49,422 nt of DNA from Endozoicomonas acroporae (GTDB lineage Bacteria > Pseudomonadota > Gammaproteobacteria > Pseudomonadales > Endozoicomonadaceae): the NCBI RefSeq assembly GCF_002864045.1, contig NZ_PJPV01000053.1, forward strand, positions 1-49,422, given 5' to 3'. This document shows positions 26,380 through 36,066 of the stretch, piece by piece (positions within the stretch are counted from its first letter, which is position 1; each line of letters begins with the position of its first letter). The notes beneath the pieces are model-generated. The model saw nothing but the letters and a program-made list of their open reading frames with translations. It was not told the DNA's origin and searched no databases. Made by a program: the position numbers and the translations under genes.

Positions 26380-27465
26380 ATGGAGTCAATTAGAAGGTTT
26401 ATTGGATTGCCCTCCTATCAGCGATTTGATAAACCCGATTCTGCCAATTCTAGAGCAAGCTGTGCCAATCCCTACAATGAGCCCGAACCACTGGCGGCCT
26501 GCAGGGTCGGTGATCTCGGCCGTCTGGATAGGGAACTGCAAAAGAACAGATCTATTGTTTCCCAGGATTACCGATCGGTAAAATCCGGGGATATCGTTTC
26601 CTTGCTGGTTATTGCAGTTGCTGGAAGTCATGTTGAGCAGGCTCGACTACTGATCGATCAAGGGGCTTATGTTGACTATGTCACTAAAGATGGGTTCACG
26701 CCGCTCAGGTATGCTGTGCAAGTAGGTCATGTTGAGCTGGCCCAGCTGCTGATCGACAACGGGGCTTGTGTTAACCAGGCTGGTAAAAAAGGGTACACGC
26801 CGCTCTATGATGCTGCGACAAAAGGGTATGTTGAGCTGGCCCGTCTGCTGATCTACGAACGGGCTGATGTTAACCTGAAAACTAAAAAGGGGTTCACACC
26901 ACTCTCTTATGCTGCGGAAAAAGGGCATGTTGAGCTGATCCGGCTGCTGATCGACGAAGGTGCTGATGTTAACGTGGCTACTTATAAGGGGGCTACGCCG
27001 CTCTATTTTGCAGTTCAGGAGGATAATGATGAGGTGGCCCGGCTACTGATTAGCAGGGGGGCTAAAGTTAACCAAGCTAATGAAGACGGGGTCACGCCGC
27101 TCTCTTATGCTGCGGAAAATGGGTATGTTGGGCTGACCCGGTTGCTGATCAACAAAGGGGCTGATGTTAACCTGGCTACTAAAGAGGGGGCCACGCCGCT
27201 CTTTTATGCAGCTCAGAATGGTAATAATGAGATTGTCAGACTCTTATTAGCTAATGGAGCAGACCCAGAGAAAAAATTGAAAATATTGAACTTGGGGCGT
27301 TATTCTTTCACCAAGGCACCTCTTAGCGCCGCCCTATTCAATCGCGGAGACAAAGAAACTGTGGAAATGATAGAAAAAGCCATAAGAGAAAGAAAAATCC
27401 ATTCATCCAGTGAATGCACATCACTGCGTGCTGGTCAAAATGTTTCTTACGGTGCAATTCGATAA
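26380..27465 (+). CDS. Ankyrin-repeat protein
   Basis: A 361-residue protein with about seven to eight ankyrin repeats of 33 residues between about 75 and 310. The consensus is clear: GFTPLSYAAEKGHVELIRLLIDEGADVN, seen here in pieces such as GFTPLRYAVQVGHVELAQ and GATPLFYAAQNGNNEIVR. Ankyrin repeats bind proteins. The first 70 residues and the last 50 are unique and polar; no signal peptide or membrane segment is seen. Neighbouring repeats are very similar at the DNA level, a sign of recent expansion. Ankyrin proteins are common in host-associated bacteria and may act inside the bacterium or the host. It stands alone on this strand, converging on dolP. Confidence 0.9.
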   Translation: MESIRRFIGLPSYQRFDKPDSANSRASCANPYNEPEPLAACRVGDLGRLDRELQKNRSIVSQDYRSVKSGDIVSLLVIAVAGSHVEQARLLIDQGAYVDYVTKDGFTPLRYAVQVGHVELAQLLIDNGACVNQAGKKGYTPLYDAATKGYVELARLLIYERADVNLKTKKGFTPLSYAAEKGHVELIRLLIDEGADVNVATYKGATPLYFAVQEDNDEVARLLISRGAKVNQANEDGVTPLSYAAENGYVGLTRLLINKGADVNLATKEGATPLFYAAQNGNNEIVRLLLANGADPEKKLKILNLGRYSFTKAPLSAALFNRGDKETVEMIEKAIRERKIHSSSECTSLRAGQNVSYGAIR

Positions 27466-27501
27466 GCTGGCATCAGTTGTGTTGATCGGCTTCCAGCTCA
27501 T

Positions 27502-27536
27502 CAAAAAAACATACCAATCGAAAGTTCAATTGGTAT
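27502..27536 (-). terminator. Terminator of the lpoA-yraN-diaA-dolP operon
   Basis: On the minus strand an 8-bp perfect stem (ATACCAAT / ATTGGTAT) is followed by G and seven T (27504-27510 read as A on the plus strand). It starts 14 bp after the dolP stop, giving a good intrinsic terminator. Confidence 0.8.
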
Positions 27537-27549
27537 TCCTCTATGCTGA

Positions 27550-28134
27550 TTATTGAACGTACTCAAACACCTTTACAACGCGAGACACTCCGTAGGTATT
27601 GGCGGCAATCGATACGGCCTCCTGTGCCATTTTGGGAGTAATGAGTCCCATCAGATAAACCGTTCCCTGTTCTGTATTGATTTTGATTCTGTCAGCGACA
27701 ACGGCTTCACTGGTCACCATTGAGGTTTTGATTTTGGTAGTTAACCAGCTGTCATTACTTTGCACCAGGATATCGGCGTTTGGGCCAATTTCCAGCTCAT
27801 TGTAGACTTGACGGACCTTTTCCACCCTCTGTGCAGTCTGACCAGCCAGCCTTTTCAGGTTGGCGTTGGGAACCTGGCCAATAAGCAAGACAGTACCGTT
27901 AAAGCTGATCACCTTGACTCTTGACTCTCTCAGGGCCGGATCTGCCTTGTTAATGTTCACGGCGGTGACGGTTTCAATGGTCTGGTCATCTACCCAGGAC
28001 CCCCAGGTGCGTTTGCTGTTATCAATGTTGACCGGCTCTTCGTTAACGGAGTCAACCAGCGCGGCGCAACCACTTAACAGGGTCAGTAATCCGGTGAGCA
28101 GGCAGGTAGAGAGCGCAATGCCGATAGGTTTCAT
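27550..28134 (-). CDS. dolP: Outer-membrane BON lipoprotein DolP
   Basis: A lipoprotein of 194 residues with two BON domains, formerly YraP. It sits in the outer membrane, binds anionic phospholipid and supports envelope integrity and the BAM complex. The signal peptide ends in the lipobox LLSGC, so the mature N-terminal Cys is lipid-modified. BON 1 covers about 65-125 (VNINKADPALRESRVKVISF, NGTVLLIGQV) and BON 2 about 130-190 (SWLTTKIKTSMVTSEAV, GTVYLMGLI). I place the start at the ATG at 28134, preceded by GAGGG, rather than the ATG four codons upstream, which has no ribosome site. It is last in the conserved lpoA-yraN-diaA-dolP order. Confidence 0.93.
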   Translation of the reverse strand: MKPIGIALSTCLLTGLLTLLSGCAALVDSVNEEPVNIDNSKRTWGSWVDDQTIETVTAVNINKADPALRESRVKVISFNGTVLLIGQVPNANLKRLAGQTAQRVEKVRQVYNELEIGPNADILVQSNDSWLTTKIKTSMVTSEAVVADRIKINTEQGTVYLMGLITPKMAQEAVSIAANTYGVSRVVKVFEYVQ

Positions 28135-28179
28135 GGTTACCCTCATGCATAGTGAAAAATTACTGGAGATAATGCCAGA

Positions 28180-28830
<651 letters not shown>

Positions 28831-28862
28831 TCAGAAGATTTCTCTGCTTCTAAGATAACTTC

Positions 28863-29237
28863 TTAAAAAGCACTTTTAATCCATTTTAAGCTGTTTTGCC
28901 CTGTGCCGTCATGATTGTCAATGGATATTGCATCAAATCGACAGATCCTGTGGCAGTGCTGGCGGTATTTTTGCAAATAAACGGCGGCGGTCTTGCGAAT
29001 TTTCTGTTGCTTGGTTCGGTCAATTGAGCTGGCGGCATTACCGAATTGGACATGGCTCCGGGAGCGAACTTCGACAAAAACCAGGGTGGCATGGTCCAGC
29101 ATAATCAAATCAACTTCACCGGCTTTGCAGGCAAAGTTTCTATGCAAAAGCGTCAGCCCCTGCTGCTGCAAAAACAACAGGGCGCTTTTTTCTGCCTCGG
29201 CACCCTTTCTGCTACTAAGGTTGAGCTTCCAGGGCAT
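28863..29237 (-). CDS. yraN: UPF0102 endonuclease-like protein YraN
   Basis: A 124-residue member of the UPF0102 family, with a restriction-endonuclease-like core: GAEAEKSALLFLQQQGLTLL at about 13-32, then GEVDLIMLD and LVFVEVRSRS, giving the E-x-D and E-V-x motif of this fold. Its cellular role is unclear. It overlaps the end of lpoA by 23 bp, so translation is likely coupled, and its stop is followed by diaA. Confidence 0.92.
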   Translation of the reverse strand: MPWKLNLSSRKGAEAEKSALLFLQQQGLTLLHRNFACKAGEVDLIMLDHATLVFVEVRSRSHVQFGNAASSIDRTKQQKIRKTAAVYLQKYRQHCHRICRFDAISIDNHDGTGQNSLKWIKSAF

Positions 29238-31194
29238 AGAGGGCGGAAGTAGTAGTGGTTGCTGGTTTGGTCACTCTGTTTTTCACAGAGGTGACACGTT
29301 CCGGGGTTTTGGGCTTCACAATAGGGAGTGGCGTGAGTCGGCCATTCCTGAATATTTGCCACGAGAGTTCACGACGGACTTTTCCACTCGGAGCAATACT
29401 CAAAGATCCGGTCATTCCCGGCAGTTGGCTGCCTTGCAGGTTTGCCAGTTGCTGGAGTCTTGGGTAGAGCCTATAGGCATCGGCACCCAGTGCGTAAAGT
29501 GTGCCCAGTTGGCCTTTGGATTGTTGCCACAGGGTATTGATCTGTTGTTCCAGCGGGTCTGGTGTTCCGGGAATTAACCACGGCATAACAGGAACCCGAA
29601 TACCGTCCATATCCTGATCCTGACTGGTATTGGTGATGCCGGAAAATGCGCTGGATGTTGCATAGACCGGAATATTGCGCGCGTATTGATAGGCCAGGGC
29701 AGGTTTGATCTGTCTTGCTTCCTGGGGGCTGGCACCAATAAAGACCATGTCCACGTCCTGGCGTCGACGAGCCTGGAATCCCAGGTCTTCGCCCAGAACA
29801 CGGTTCAGCTGTCTGGCTCTCGCTTCGCTTTGATCGGTGTGCAACAGGCTGCCAGCCAGGGTACTGAACTGGGTTCGCGGGTCAAATTCACCGGAGCCGA
29901 CAACTTCACCGCCGAGCTCTGCCCATCGGGCAGCAAAAGTGGCGTTGATTTTCTTGCCCCACTCGGTGTTCGGCGTAATGATAATGGCCGTCCTGTGTCC
30001 ATCCAGTTTGCCTCGTTCAGCGGCCATAATGGCTTCATCTTCTGCCGAGAGCCCGAATTGGTAGAGACCCGCACGATACCCGGCCGGTGTTGCCGATGCG
30101 CCATCGACGGACAGCGGGTCGGCTGCGTCCTCAATATAGTTCAGCGCCAGAACCGGGATACGGTTGGTAATATCACTGTTTATCGCTTTTACCCGGCTTT
30201 TACTCAGAGGGCCAATAATCAACTGTGCTCCTTCCTCAATGGCCCGGGTGGCCAGATCGTTGATATCGGTGTCCTGGGTATTATAAAACTGAAGTTCCGG
30301 GAGAGGGTCTCCTGCTCCCATGGCTTCATAGTGAGAGGCCAGCAGGCCGTCTCTAAGGGCTTCCCCGACCTTGCTCAGCCTTCCGGACAGGGGCAATAGA
30401 AGAGCGATTTTGTCAGGACGACTGGTTGAGCTGCTCTTCAGGGTTTCAAAGTCCCCGGGCAGATACTTGTGCGCCGGATGGGATGACCAGTCCCGCTTCC
30501 ACTGTTCAAGTCCGGCCAGTTGCTGATCCAGGCTGCGACCGGTTTGATAGATTAAGGCCAGAGCCAGCCAGCCTTTCAGTTTTTGTGACTTTTCCTGTTG
30601 AAGCAGGCTGTTGAGCCGCTCTGCCGGGACATGCAGGAGTGTCTGCCAGAAACTGTCGTAATGGGGTTCACGTTCTGCTTCTGTCAGGTAGGGGCCAGCC
30701 AGCAGCCACTCATCCAGGGAGGCCTGATATTCACCAAATCTGGCATAGGCCAGTGCTTTCAGAGTGCGCGCCCGGGCATTAACGGAGGTGCTGTTACTGA
30801 CAATGACCGCCTCGCGATCAAGCCACTCAAACACCGCCCAGTCCTGACTATTGATCTGGGCAATCTGAGCCTGCTGAACCGCCAGTTCTGCCTGGATTGG
30901 CTTGGGCAGTTGCTGGTACGGCATTTGATCCAGAATCTGCTGTGTGCGGGTCGGTTCTTCACTCAACAGCTCTCTGGTGATGGCAAGCGTCCGGGTGGCC
31001 CGCTCCGGGTAACTGAGCCGCGCTGCCTCGGCCAGCTGCTGGTCGAGGCTTTTGATCGATTTTGCGATTGGTGCAAGTGGGCTTTTGGGCTGTGATGAGC
31101 AGGCAGTCATCAGTGCAGGAATCAGCGCAGCGATAGCAATGGCTGCCAGCTTTCGGGGCAGGCTGTTACTCAGAGCAGTTGTATAAGTCATCAT
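29215..31194 (-). CDS. lpoA: Penicillin-binding protein activator LpoA
   Basis: A 659-residue outer-membrane lipoprotein that reaches through the periplasm and activates PBP1A for peptidoglycan synthesis. The signal peptide ends at the lipobox LMTAC (Cys at 32). The N-terminal helical, TPR-like domain spans about 45-250. The C-terminal domain is a periplasmic-binding-protein fold (about 255-620): KIALLLPLSGRLSKVGEALR, AQLIIGPLSKSRVKAI, VDMVFIGASPQEARQIKPAL. Length fits E. coli LpoA (678). It is first of the four-gene operon. The neighbour rsmI, divergent in E. coli, is missing; an unrelated gene lies there instead. A second Met immediately after the first is an equal start choice. Confidence 0.93.
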   Translation of the reverse strand: MMTYTTALSNSLPRKLAAIAIAALIPALMTACSSQPKSPLAPIAKSIKSLDQQLAEAARLSYPERATRTLAITRELLSEEPTRTQQILDQMPYQQLPKPIQAELAVQQAQIAQINSQDWAVFEWLDREAVIVSNSTSVNARARTLKALAYARFGEYQASLDEWLLAGPYLTEAEREPHYDSFWQTLLHVPAERLNSLLQQEKSQKLKGWLALALIYQTGRSLDQQLAGLEQWKRDWSSHPAHKYLPGDFETLKSSSTSRPDKIALLLPLSGRLSKVGEALRDGLLASHYEAMGAGDPLPELQFYNTQDTDINDLATRAIEEGAQLIIGPLSKSRVKAINSDITNRIPVLALNYIEDAADPLSVDGASATPAGYRAGLYQFGLSAEDEAIMAAERGKLDGHRTAIIITPNTEWGKKINATFAARWAELGGEVVGSGEFDPRTQFSTLAGSLLHTDQSEARARQLNRVLGEDLGFQARRRQDVDMVFIGASPQEARQIKPALAYQYARNIPVYATSSAFSGITNTSQDQDMDGIRVPVMPWLIPGTPDPLEQQINTLWQQSKGQLGTLYALGADAYRLYPRLQQLANLQGSQLPGMTGSLSIAPSGKVRRELSWQIFRNGRLTPLPIVKPKTPERVTSVKNRVTKPATTTTSALYALEAQP

Positions 31195-31469
31195 TTGCAG
31201 TCGTGGGCCAGGGGGGCTTTGTTAATTGCTTCGATTGTACACAGGCCATGGAATCGACACTATAGGTTATGGCTATTGTTGGTTCGAATTTATTTATCTG
31301 CTTTCATACCGTTTCCCCTTTTGTGGGAGGCAAAGTGATACTTACGTTCAGTGGTATGAATTGTCAGGTTTACTTGCTGTTTCGTTACTCAAGTTTTGGT
31401 AATGACGAAGTAAGATATTCCAAATGCCCAACCATTGTTGGGTTGTGACAGCTATTCAGGGAAGAAAAT

Positions 31470-32405
31470 ATGGGTGTTGCTATCAGTGAAGGTTATGTGC
31501 AGTTTTCCGGTCGTGATGCTGGATCCTTTATCTACAATACCGGGAACGGATTGGGCAGGCTTAAAGGGTTTGCCTATTGGCTGTTTCGCTGGAAAGTGAC
31601 GGTGCCGGAATCCGATGTGGTCAGGCAAATCTGGGATTTGCGTGATGCCAGATTTATCAAGTCTTACCTGGGCAGCAGGCGCGTAACATTGGTGGGTGCA
31701 AACCACTTCAATACCTTGCCAAAGCAACAGTACAACAATAGCTGTGCGGCCAGGTGCCTGCAGCAGGCAGCTTATGAGCTTGGTATAAAGCAAATATCCA
31801 ACAATAGACTCTATCAATTTAATGGCCAGTCCATTCTGGACCGAAGTGCTGAGGCGGCGATTTATGCAATTACCGGCAGACTGGTCAGCGGTAATGGGGA
31901 GTTGCAGCCTGATCTGCTGGGAGACCTGAATAACGGCCCTGCTTCCGGTCCGGTGGGTATCAGGAATGCGGCCAGACTGCTTGGGCTGGACAGTCGCTTA
32001 TATTGCTCATCATGGCTTACCGAGTGGTATTTCGGGCAGAGAGATCCTGTCAGCTGGAGAGAAATTAAACAATATTGTCCGGTGCATCGCACTTCACCGC
32101 CGAGGTTGTGCCAGAATGAGCGGCTGCTGGTACATGTTTGCAATTACTCGATGCTCGGTCTGGACGATCATGGTCTCAAAGTCCGGCGGGATCACTATAT
32201 TATGCAGCGGCCAGATGGCAGTTGTTATAATCCGGAAACAGGAATCAACTACCCTTCCGTGAAAGCTTACGCCAGGCGAACGGGAATAAGGCCCAGTGGT
32301 GTTTATATGCTGGTCAGCGATAAAGATTCCTATGCAACACTGCCTTCCCTTAAAAGCAGTGCAGGTAATGTTGGAACAGGCAGGAGTGCTTTTGCTGGTG
32401 GTTAA
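31470..32405 (+). CDS. Putative papain-like cysteine protease, 311 aa
   Basis: A single-domain soluble protein not assigned to a known family. It has the layout of a papain-fold cysteine protease: Cys92 in QYNNSCAARCLQQAAYELG, at the start of a helix after a polar loop; His242 in RRDHYIMQRP; and Asp249 or Asn254 in PDGSCYNPETG. This Cys-His-Asp/Asn order with HYIM and D-x-x-x-Y-N-P is usual in C39-like and AvrRpt2-like peptidases. The central 100 residues are not recognised. ATG at 31470 follows GGGAAGAAA. It converges with the repeat protein at 32421 (15 bp between the stops). No signal peptide. It could be a host-directed protease or a toxin; there is no immunity gene beside it. Confidence 0.55.
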   Translation: MGVAISEGYVQFSGRDAGSFIYNTGNGLGRLKGFAYWLFRWKVTVPESDVVRQIWDLRDARFIKSYLGSRRVTLVGANHFNTLPKQQYNNSCAARCLQQAAYELGIKQISNNRLYQFNGQSILDRSAEAAIYAITGRLVSGNGELQPDLLGDLNNGPASGPVGIRNAARLLGLDSRLYCSSWLTEWYFGQRDPVSWREIKQYCPVHRTSPPRLCQNERLLVHVCNYSMLGLDDHGLKVRRDHYIMQRPDGSCYNPETGINYPSVKAYARRTGIRPSGVYMLVSDKDSYATLPSLKSSAGNVGTGRSAFAGG

Positions 32406-32420
32406 AACTAATCGCTTCTA

Positions 32421-33527
32421 TTACTTCCTTGTTATCCGGGCAGGAATTTTCGATCCTCTTGTACTTAATCTCAGGTGAGAACAAAAAATATTTCTTTCAC
32501 GCCACCAGCCACCCCGTTCATATTCCCTGACCACCACATCCGGAGTGACCAGCTGGCCATTCAACGGAAGATGTCTCAGGCAACATGCCTCTTTGAATCG
32601 TGCCAGTTCCAGTGTTGCCCCGACTGATCGATATTTCTTAACCACCTCATCCGGAGTGATCGTCTGGCCATTCAAGGGCAGATGCCTCAGGCAACATTCT
32701 GCTTTGAAACGTGCCTCCTCCAATGTGGCCCCAATGGCCCGGAAATCCTTAACCACCTCATCCGGAGTGACCGGCCGACCATTCAGCGGCAGCCTCCTCA
32801 GGCAACATTCTGCTTTGAAGCGCGCTATCCCCAGAGGTGCCCAGGTGGCCTGAAAACACTTAACCACCATTTCCGGAGTGATCGGCTGGCCATTCAGTGG
32901 CCGCCTCCGCAGGCAACATTCCGCTATGAAGCGCGCCAGCGACAGCGCTGCCCCGGTTGCCTGATAACCCTTAACCACTGCATCCGGTGTGACCTGTTGA
33001 CCATGCAACGGCAGTCTTCTGAGGCAACATTCATCCAGAAAGCGCGCTATCGCTAATTTGTACTTATGATTTCGGTCTGGCATCCGGGTGAATTCCTGAA
33101 TGACCTGATCCGGAGTAATCTTTCTTCTGTTACATCGCATGTTCCGTAAGCAGAGCTTTTGCAGGAAGAAGCCGCTTCTAAGAGAACTGGTGTCCATTCC
33201 GTATACGGTAAGCACATCCGCCGGGGTTACTTTACGTTTTTGTAATGGTTTTTTTTCCCAAAAGGCATCCTCAACATCTTTGCCATCCAGGGGAATGGCT
33301 GTACCTCGATAATACAGATGGCTGGTGACTCTTTTACCGTTAAAGGTACTTTCGAAGCGGTCAGGAAACCGGCTTGAACCGGCTTGTTGATCAACCCGGC
33401 TGGCAGGCCCCGGGTGATAGTAAGCTGAGGCTGTTGCTTGCAAAATAAACCCCTGACTGCAAATAACGACATTTGACCTCAATATAACTGTCAGGTTCCA
33501 TTCATGTTGGGGGAGGCCATCAAACAT
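32421..33527 (-). CDS. 37-aa CC repeat protein, short form (5 repeats)
   Basis: A 368-residue paralogue of the giant protein at 6540-9833. It has the shared N-terminal region (GFILQATAS, EDAFWEKKPLQKRKVTPADV, YGMDTSSLRSGFFLQKLCL), then five 37-residue repeats (ECCLRRLPLNGRPVTPDEVV) and the same cap (EYERGGW). It ends with a short basic tail and lacks the C-terminal region of the giant protein. The start is ATG, unlike the TTG and GTG of its relatives, and the frame upstream of GFIL is open here. It follows the 798-residue paralogue after 30 bp on the same strand. The function is unknown; protein binding is inferred from the F-box relative. Confidence 0.8.
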   Translation of the reverse strand: MFDGLPQHEWNLTVILRSNVVICSQGFILQATASAYYHPGPASRVDQQAGSSRFPDRFESTFNGKRVTSHLYYRGTAIPLDGKDVEDAFWEKKPLQKRKVTPADVLTVYGMDTSSLRSGFFLQKLCLRNMRCNRRKITPDQVIQEFTRMPDRNHKYKLAIARFLDECCLRRLPLHGQQVTPDAVVKGYQATGAALSLARFIAECCLRRRPLNGQPITPEMVVKCFQATWAPLGIARFKAECCLRRLPLNGRPVTPDEVVKDFRAIGATLEEARFKAECCLRHLPLNGQTITPDEVVKKYRSVGATLELARFKEACCLRHLPLNGQLVTPDVVVREYERGGWWRERNIFCSHLRLSTRGSKIPARITRK

Positions 33528-33557
33528 ACCGCTCTTTGTTGCAGCATGTTCATGAAA

Positions 33558-35954
33558 TCATGAAATACTTAAAAATAACTCAGATTTTGCAGGCAATGGC
33601 AGATGATAATAAAAAAAATCCCGGTCATCTAACCAGCCTCCCCGTTCGTATTCCTTAACCACCTCATTTGGTGTGACCAGCTGGCCATTCAACGGCAGGC
33701 CCCTCAGGCAAAATTCCGCCTTGAAGTGTGCCAGCTCCCGGGTTGCCCTGACGGCCCGGTAACCCTTAACCACCTCATCCGGTGTCACCAGCTGGCCATT
33801 CAACGGGAGATGCCTCAGGAAACAGGCCGTTTTGAAGCGCACTATCCCCAGTTTACCTTCCAGACTATTCGGGAATTGCTTGTCCAGCTCATTCGGTGTG
33901 AACTGCTGGCCACTCAACGGCAGGCCTTTCAGGTAACATGCCGCTCTGAAGTACGATAACTCCAGTTTGGCCTGAAGTGCCTGATAGTGCTTAATCACTG
34001 TATCCGGTGCAACCTGCTGGCCACCCAACGGTAAGCCCCTCAGGCAGCATTCCGCTTTGAAATACGCCATTCTCAGTTTGCCATCCGGACTCACCGGAAA
34101 ACCCCTGACCACCTCATCCGGTGTGACCTCCTGGCCATTCAACAACAGCCCCCTCAGGCAACATTCCGCTTTGAAACGTGCCAGCTCCAGTGTCGACCTG
34201 GCTGTCTGAAAATCCTTAACCACCTCATCCGGCACGACCTTCTGGCCATTCAACGCCAGGCCATTCAGGCAACATTGCTCTTTAAAGTGCATTGCCCCCA
34301 GTTTGCCTTCCGGACATTCCGGGAAATCCTTCATCACCTCATCCGGTGCAACCTTTTGGCCATTCAACAGCTGGCCCCTCAGGCAACACTCTGCTTTGAA
34401 GCGTGCCAGTTCCAGTGGGGCCCTGGCGGACTGATAATCCTTAACCACTGAATCCGGTTTGACCGGCTGACCATTCAACGCCAGGCCCAAAAGGCAACAT
34501 TGTCCCTTAAAGCTGGCCAGTTCCAGTATTAATTTGGCGGCATGAAAGTCCTTAACCACCACATCCGGTGTGACTGGCTGGCCATTCAATGGCAGGTTTT
34601 TCAGGCAACATTCGGCTTTGAAGCGCACTAATTCCAGTGTTGCCCTGATTTCCTGAAAGTCCCTGACCACCTCATCCGGTGTGACCTGCTGGCCATGCAA
34701 CAGCAGGCCCCTCAGGCAACATGCCTCTTTGAAGCGTGCTTTGCCCAGTTTGCCTGCCGGGCTGTCCGGGAACTCCTTGTCCACCTCATCCGGGGTGACA
34801 TGATGGCCATGCAACGGCAGACCTTTCAGACAACATTCCGCTTTGAAGCGCACCAGCTCCAGAGTTGCCCTGGCTGCCCGAAAATCCTTAACCACCGCAT
34901 CCGGTGTGACATGCTGGCCATTCAGCGTCAGCCCCCTGAAACAACAATCCTCTTTGCAGCGTGCCAGGTCCAGTGTCGTATTGGCTTCCTGAAGATCCCT
35001 GGCTATTGTCCCCGATGCGACCTGCTGGCCATTTAAAGACAAGCCCTTCAGGTAACATTCCGCTTTGAAACGTGCCAGCTCCAGTACTGCACCGGCTGTC
35101 TCATAATCCTTAATCACCTCGTCCGGTGTGACCTGCTGGCCATTCAACGGCAGGCCTTTCAGGTAACATATCTCTTTGAAGCGCGCCAGCTCCAGTATTG
35201 CATTGATTGCCAGATAACCCTTGGCCACTGTATCCTGCGTGACTTGCTGGTCATCCAACGCCAGCCCACTCAGGTAATATTTCTCATTGAAGCGCGCTAT
35301 CCCCAGTCTGCCTTCCGAACTATCCGGGAAACCCTTAACCACCTCATCCGGTGTGACTTCCCTGCCATTTAACGGCAGGTGCTTCAGGCAACATTCCTGC
35401 TTGAAACGGGCTAGCTCCAGTATGGCTTTGGCTGCCTGATAACCTTCAACCACTGCTTCCGGTGTGACCTCCCGGTTATTCAACAACAGACCCCTCAGGC
35501 AACATTCCGCTTTGAAGCGTGCTATCGCTAATGCCTGCTTGTTGTTTTGAACTGGTTCCCGGTTGAGTTCTTGCATGACCTGATCCGCGGTAATCTTTTT
35601 ATTGCCATGTAGAATGTTCTGCAAGCAAAGTTTTTGCAGGAAGAGGCCAGGCCTCAGAGAGCTCTTGTCATATTTATAATAAGCTTGAAGCACCACCGCC
35701 GAGGTCACTTGACGCCCGTTTAATGGTTTTCTTTTCCAAAAGGCATCCTCAATCCATTTGCCTTCATCCGGGGCAGTGGTTCTCTTTCTGTGAGACTGAA
35801 GATTTGAAATTCTTTTACCGATAAATGTGCTGCCGGAGGGGGCAGGAATCCCGCTGGAGCCGGTTTGTCGACCGGCCCGGAAAACAGGCTTCGGGTGAGA
35901 GTGGGTTGATACTGTTGCTTTCAAGATAAACCCTGCACACTTGGCTATAAACAC
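33558..35954 (-). CDS. 37-aa CC repeat protein, long form (17 repeats)
   Basis: A 798-residue member of the same family, with the shared N-terminal region (GFILKATVS, EDAFWKRKPLNGRQV) and about 17 repeats, several degenerate at the double Cys (FNEKYYLSG, FKEICYLKG, FKTACFLRH). It ends with the GGW cap and a short tail. The called start is GTG at 35954; the homologous upstream DNA is in another frame (35955-36030), so the real start is not certain. It may be co-transcribed with the 368-residue paralogue 30 bp downstream. The upstream side abuts the old end of CRISPR array 1. Confidence 0.8.
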   Translation of the reverse strand: MFIAKCAGFILKATVSTHSHPKPVFRAGRQTGSSGIPAPSGSTFIGKRISNLQSHRKRTTAPDEGKWIEDAFWKRKPLNGRQVTSAVVLQAYYKYDKSSLRPGLFLQKLCLQNILHGNKKITADQVMQELNREPVQNNKQALAIARFKAECCLRGLLLNNREVTPEAVVEGYQAAKAILELARFKQECCLKHLPLNGREVTPDEVVKGFPDSSEGRLGIARFNEKYYLSGLALDDQQVTQDTVAKGYLAINAILELARFKEICYLKGLPLNGQQVTPDEVIKDYETAGAVLELARFKAECYLKGLSLNGQQVASGTIARDLQEANTTLDLARCKEDCCFRGLTLNGQHVTPDAVVKDFRAARATLELVRFKAECCLKGLPLHGHHVTPDEVDKEFPDSPAGKLGKARFKEACCLRGLLLHGQQVTPDEVVRDFQEIRATLELVRFKAECCLKNLPLNGQPVTPDVVVKDFHAAKLILELASFKGQCCLLGLALNGQPVKPDSVVKDYQSARAPLELARFKAECCLRGQLLNGQKVAPDEVMKDFPECPEGKLGAMHFKEQCCLNGLALNGQKVVPDEVVKDFQTARSTLELARFKAECCLRGLLLNGQEVTPDEVVRGFPVSPDGKLRMAYFKAECCLRGLPLGGQQVAPDTVIKHYQALQAKLELSYFRAACYLKGLPLSGQQFTPNELDKQFPNSLEGKLGIVRFKTACFLRHLPLNGQLVTPDEVVKGYRAVRATRELAHFKAEFCLRGLPLNGQLVTPNEVVKEYERGGWLDDRDFFYYHLPLPAKSELFLSIS

Positions 35955-36066
35955 CGCCTTTCGACCTCAATATGATTATTTGGTTCCATTTATGGTGTTG
36001 TGGGGGGAGGTGTAAGCATCCCTCTATATCCAAAAAGTTGTTGATAGTGGTGAGGCGTTTGTCTTG

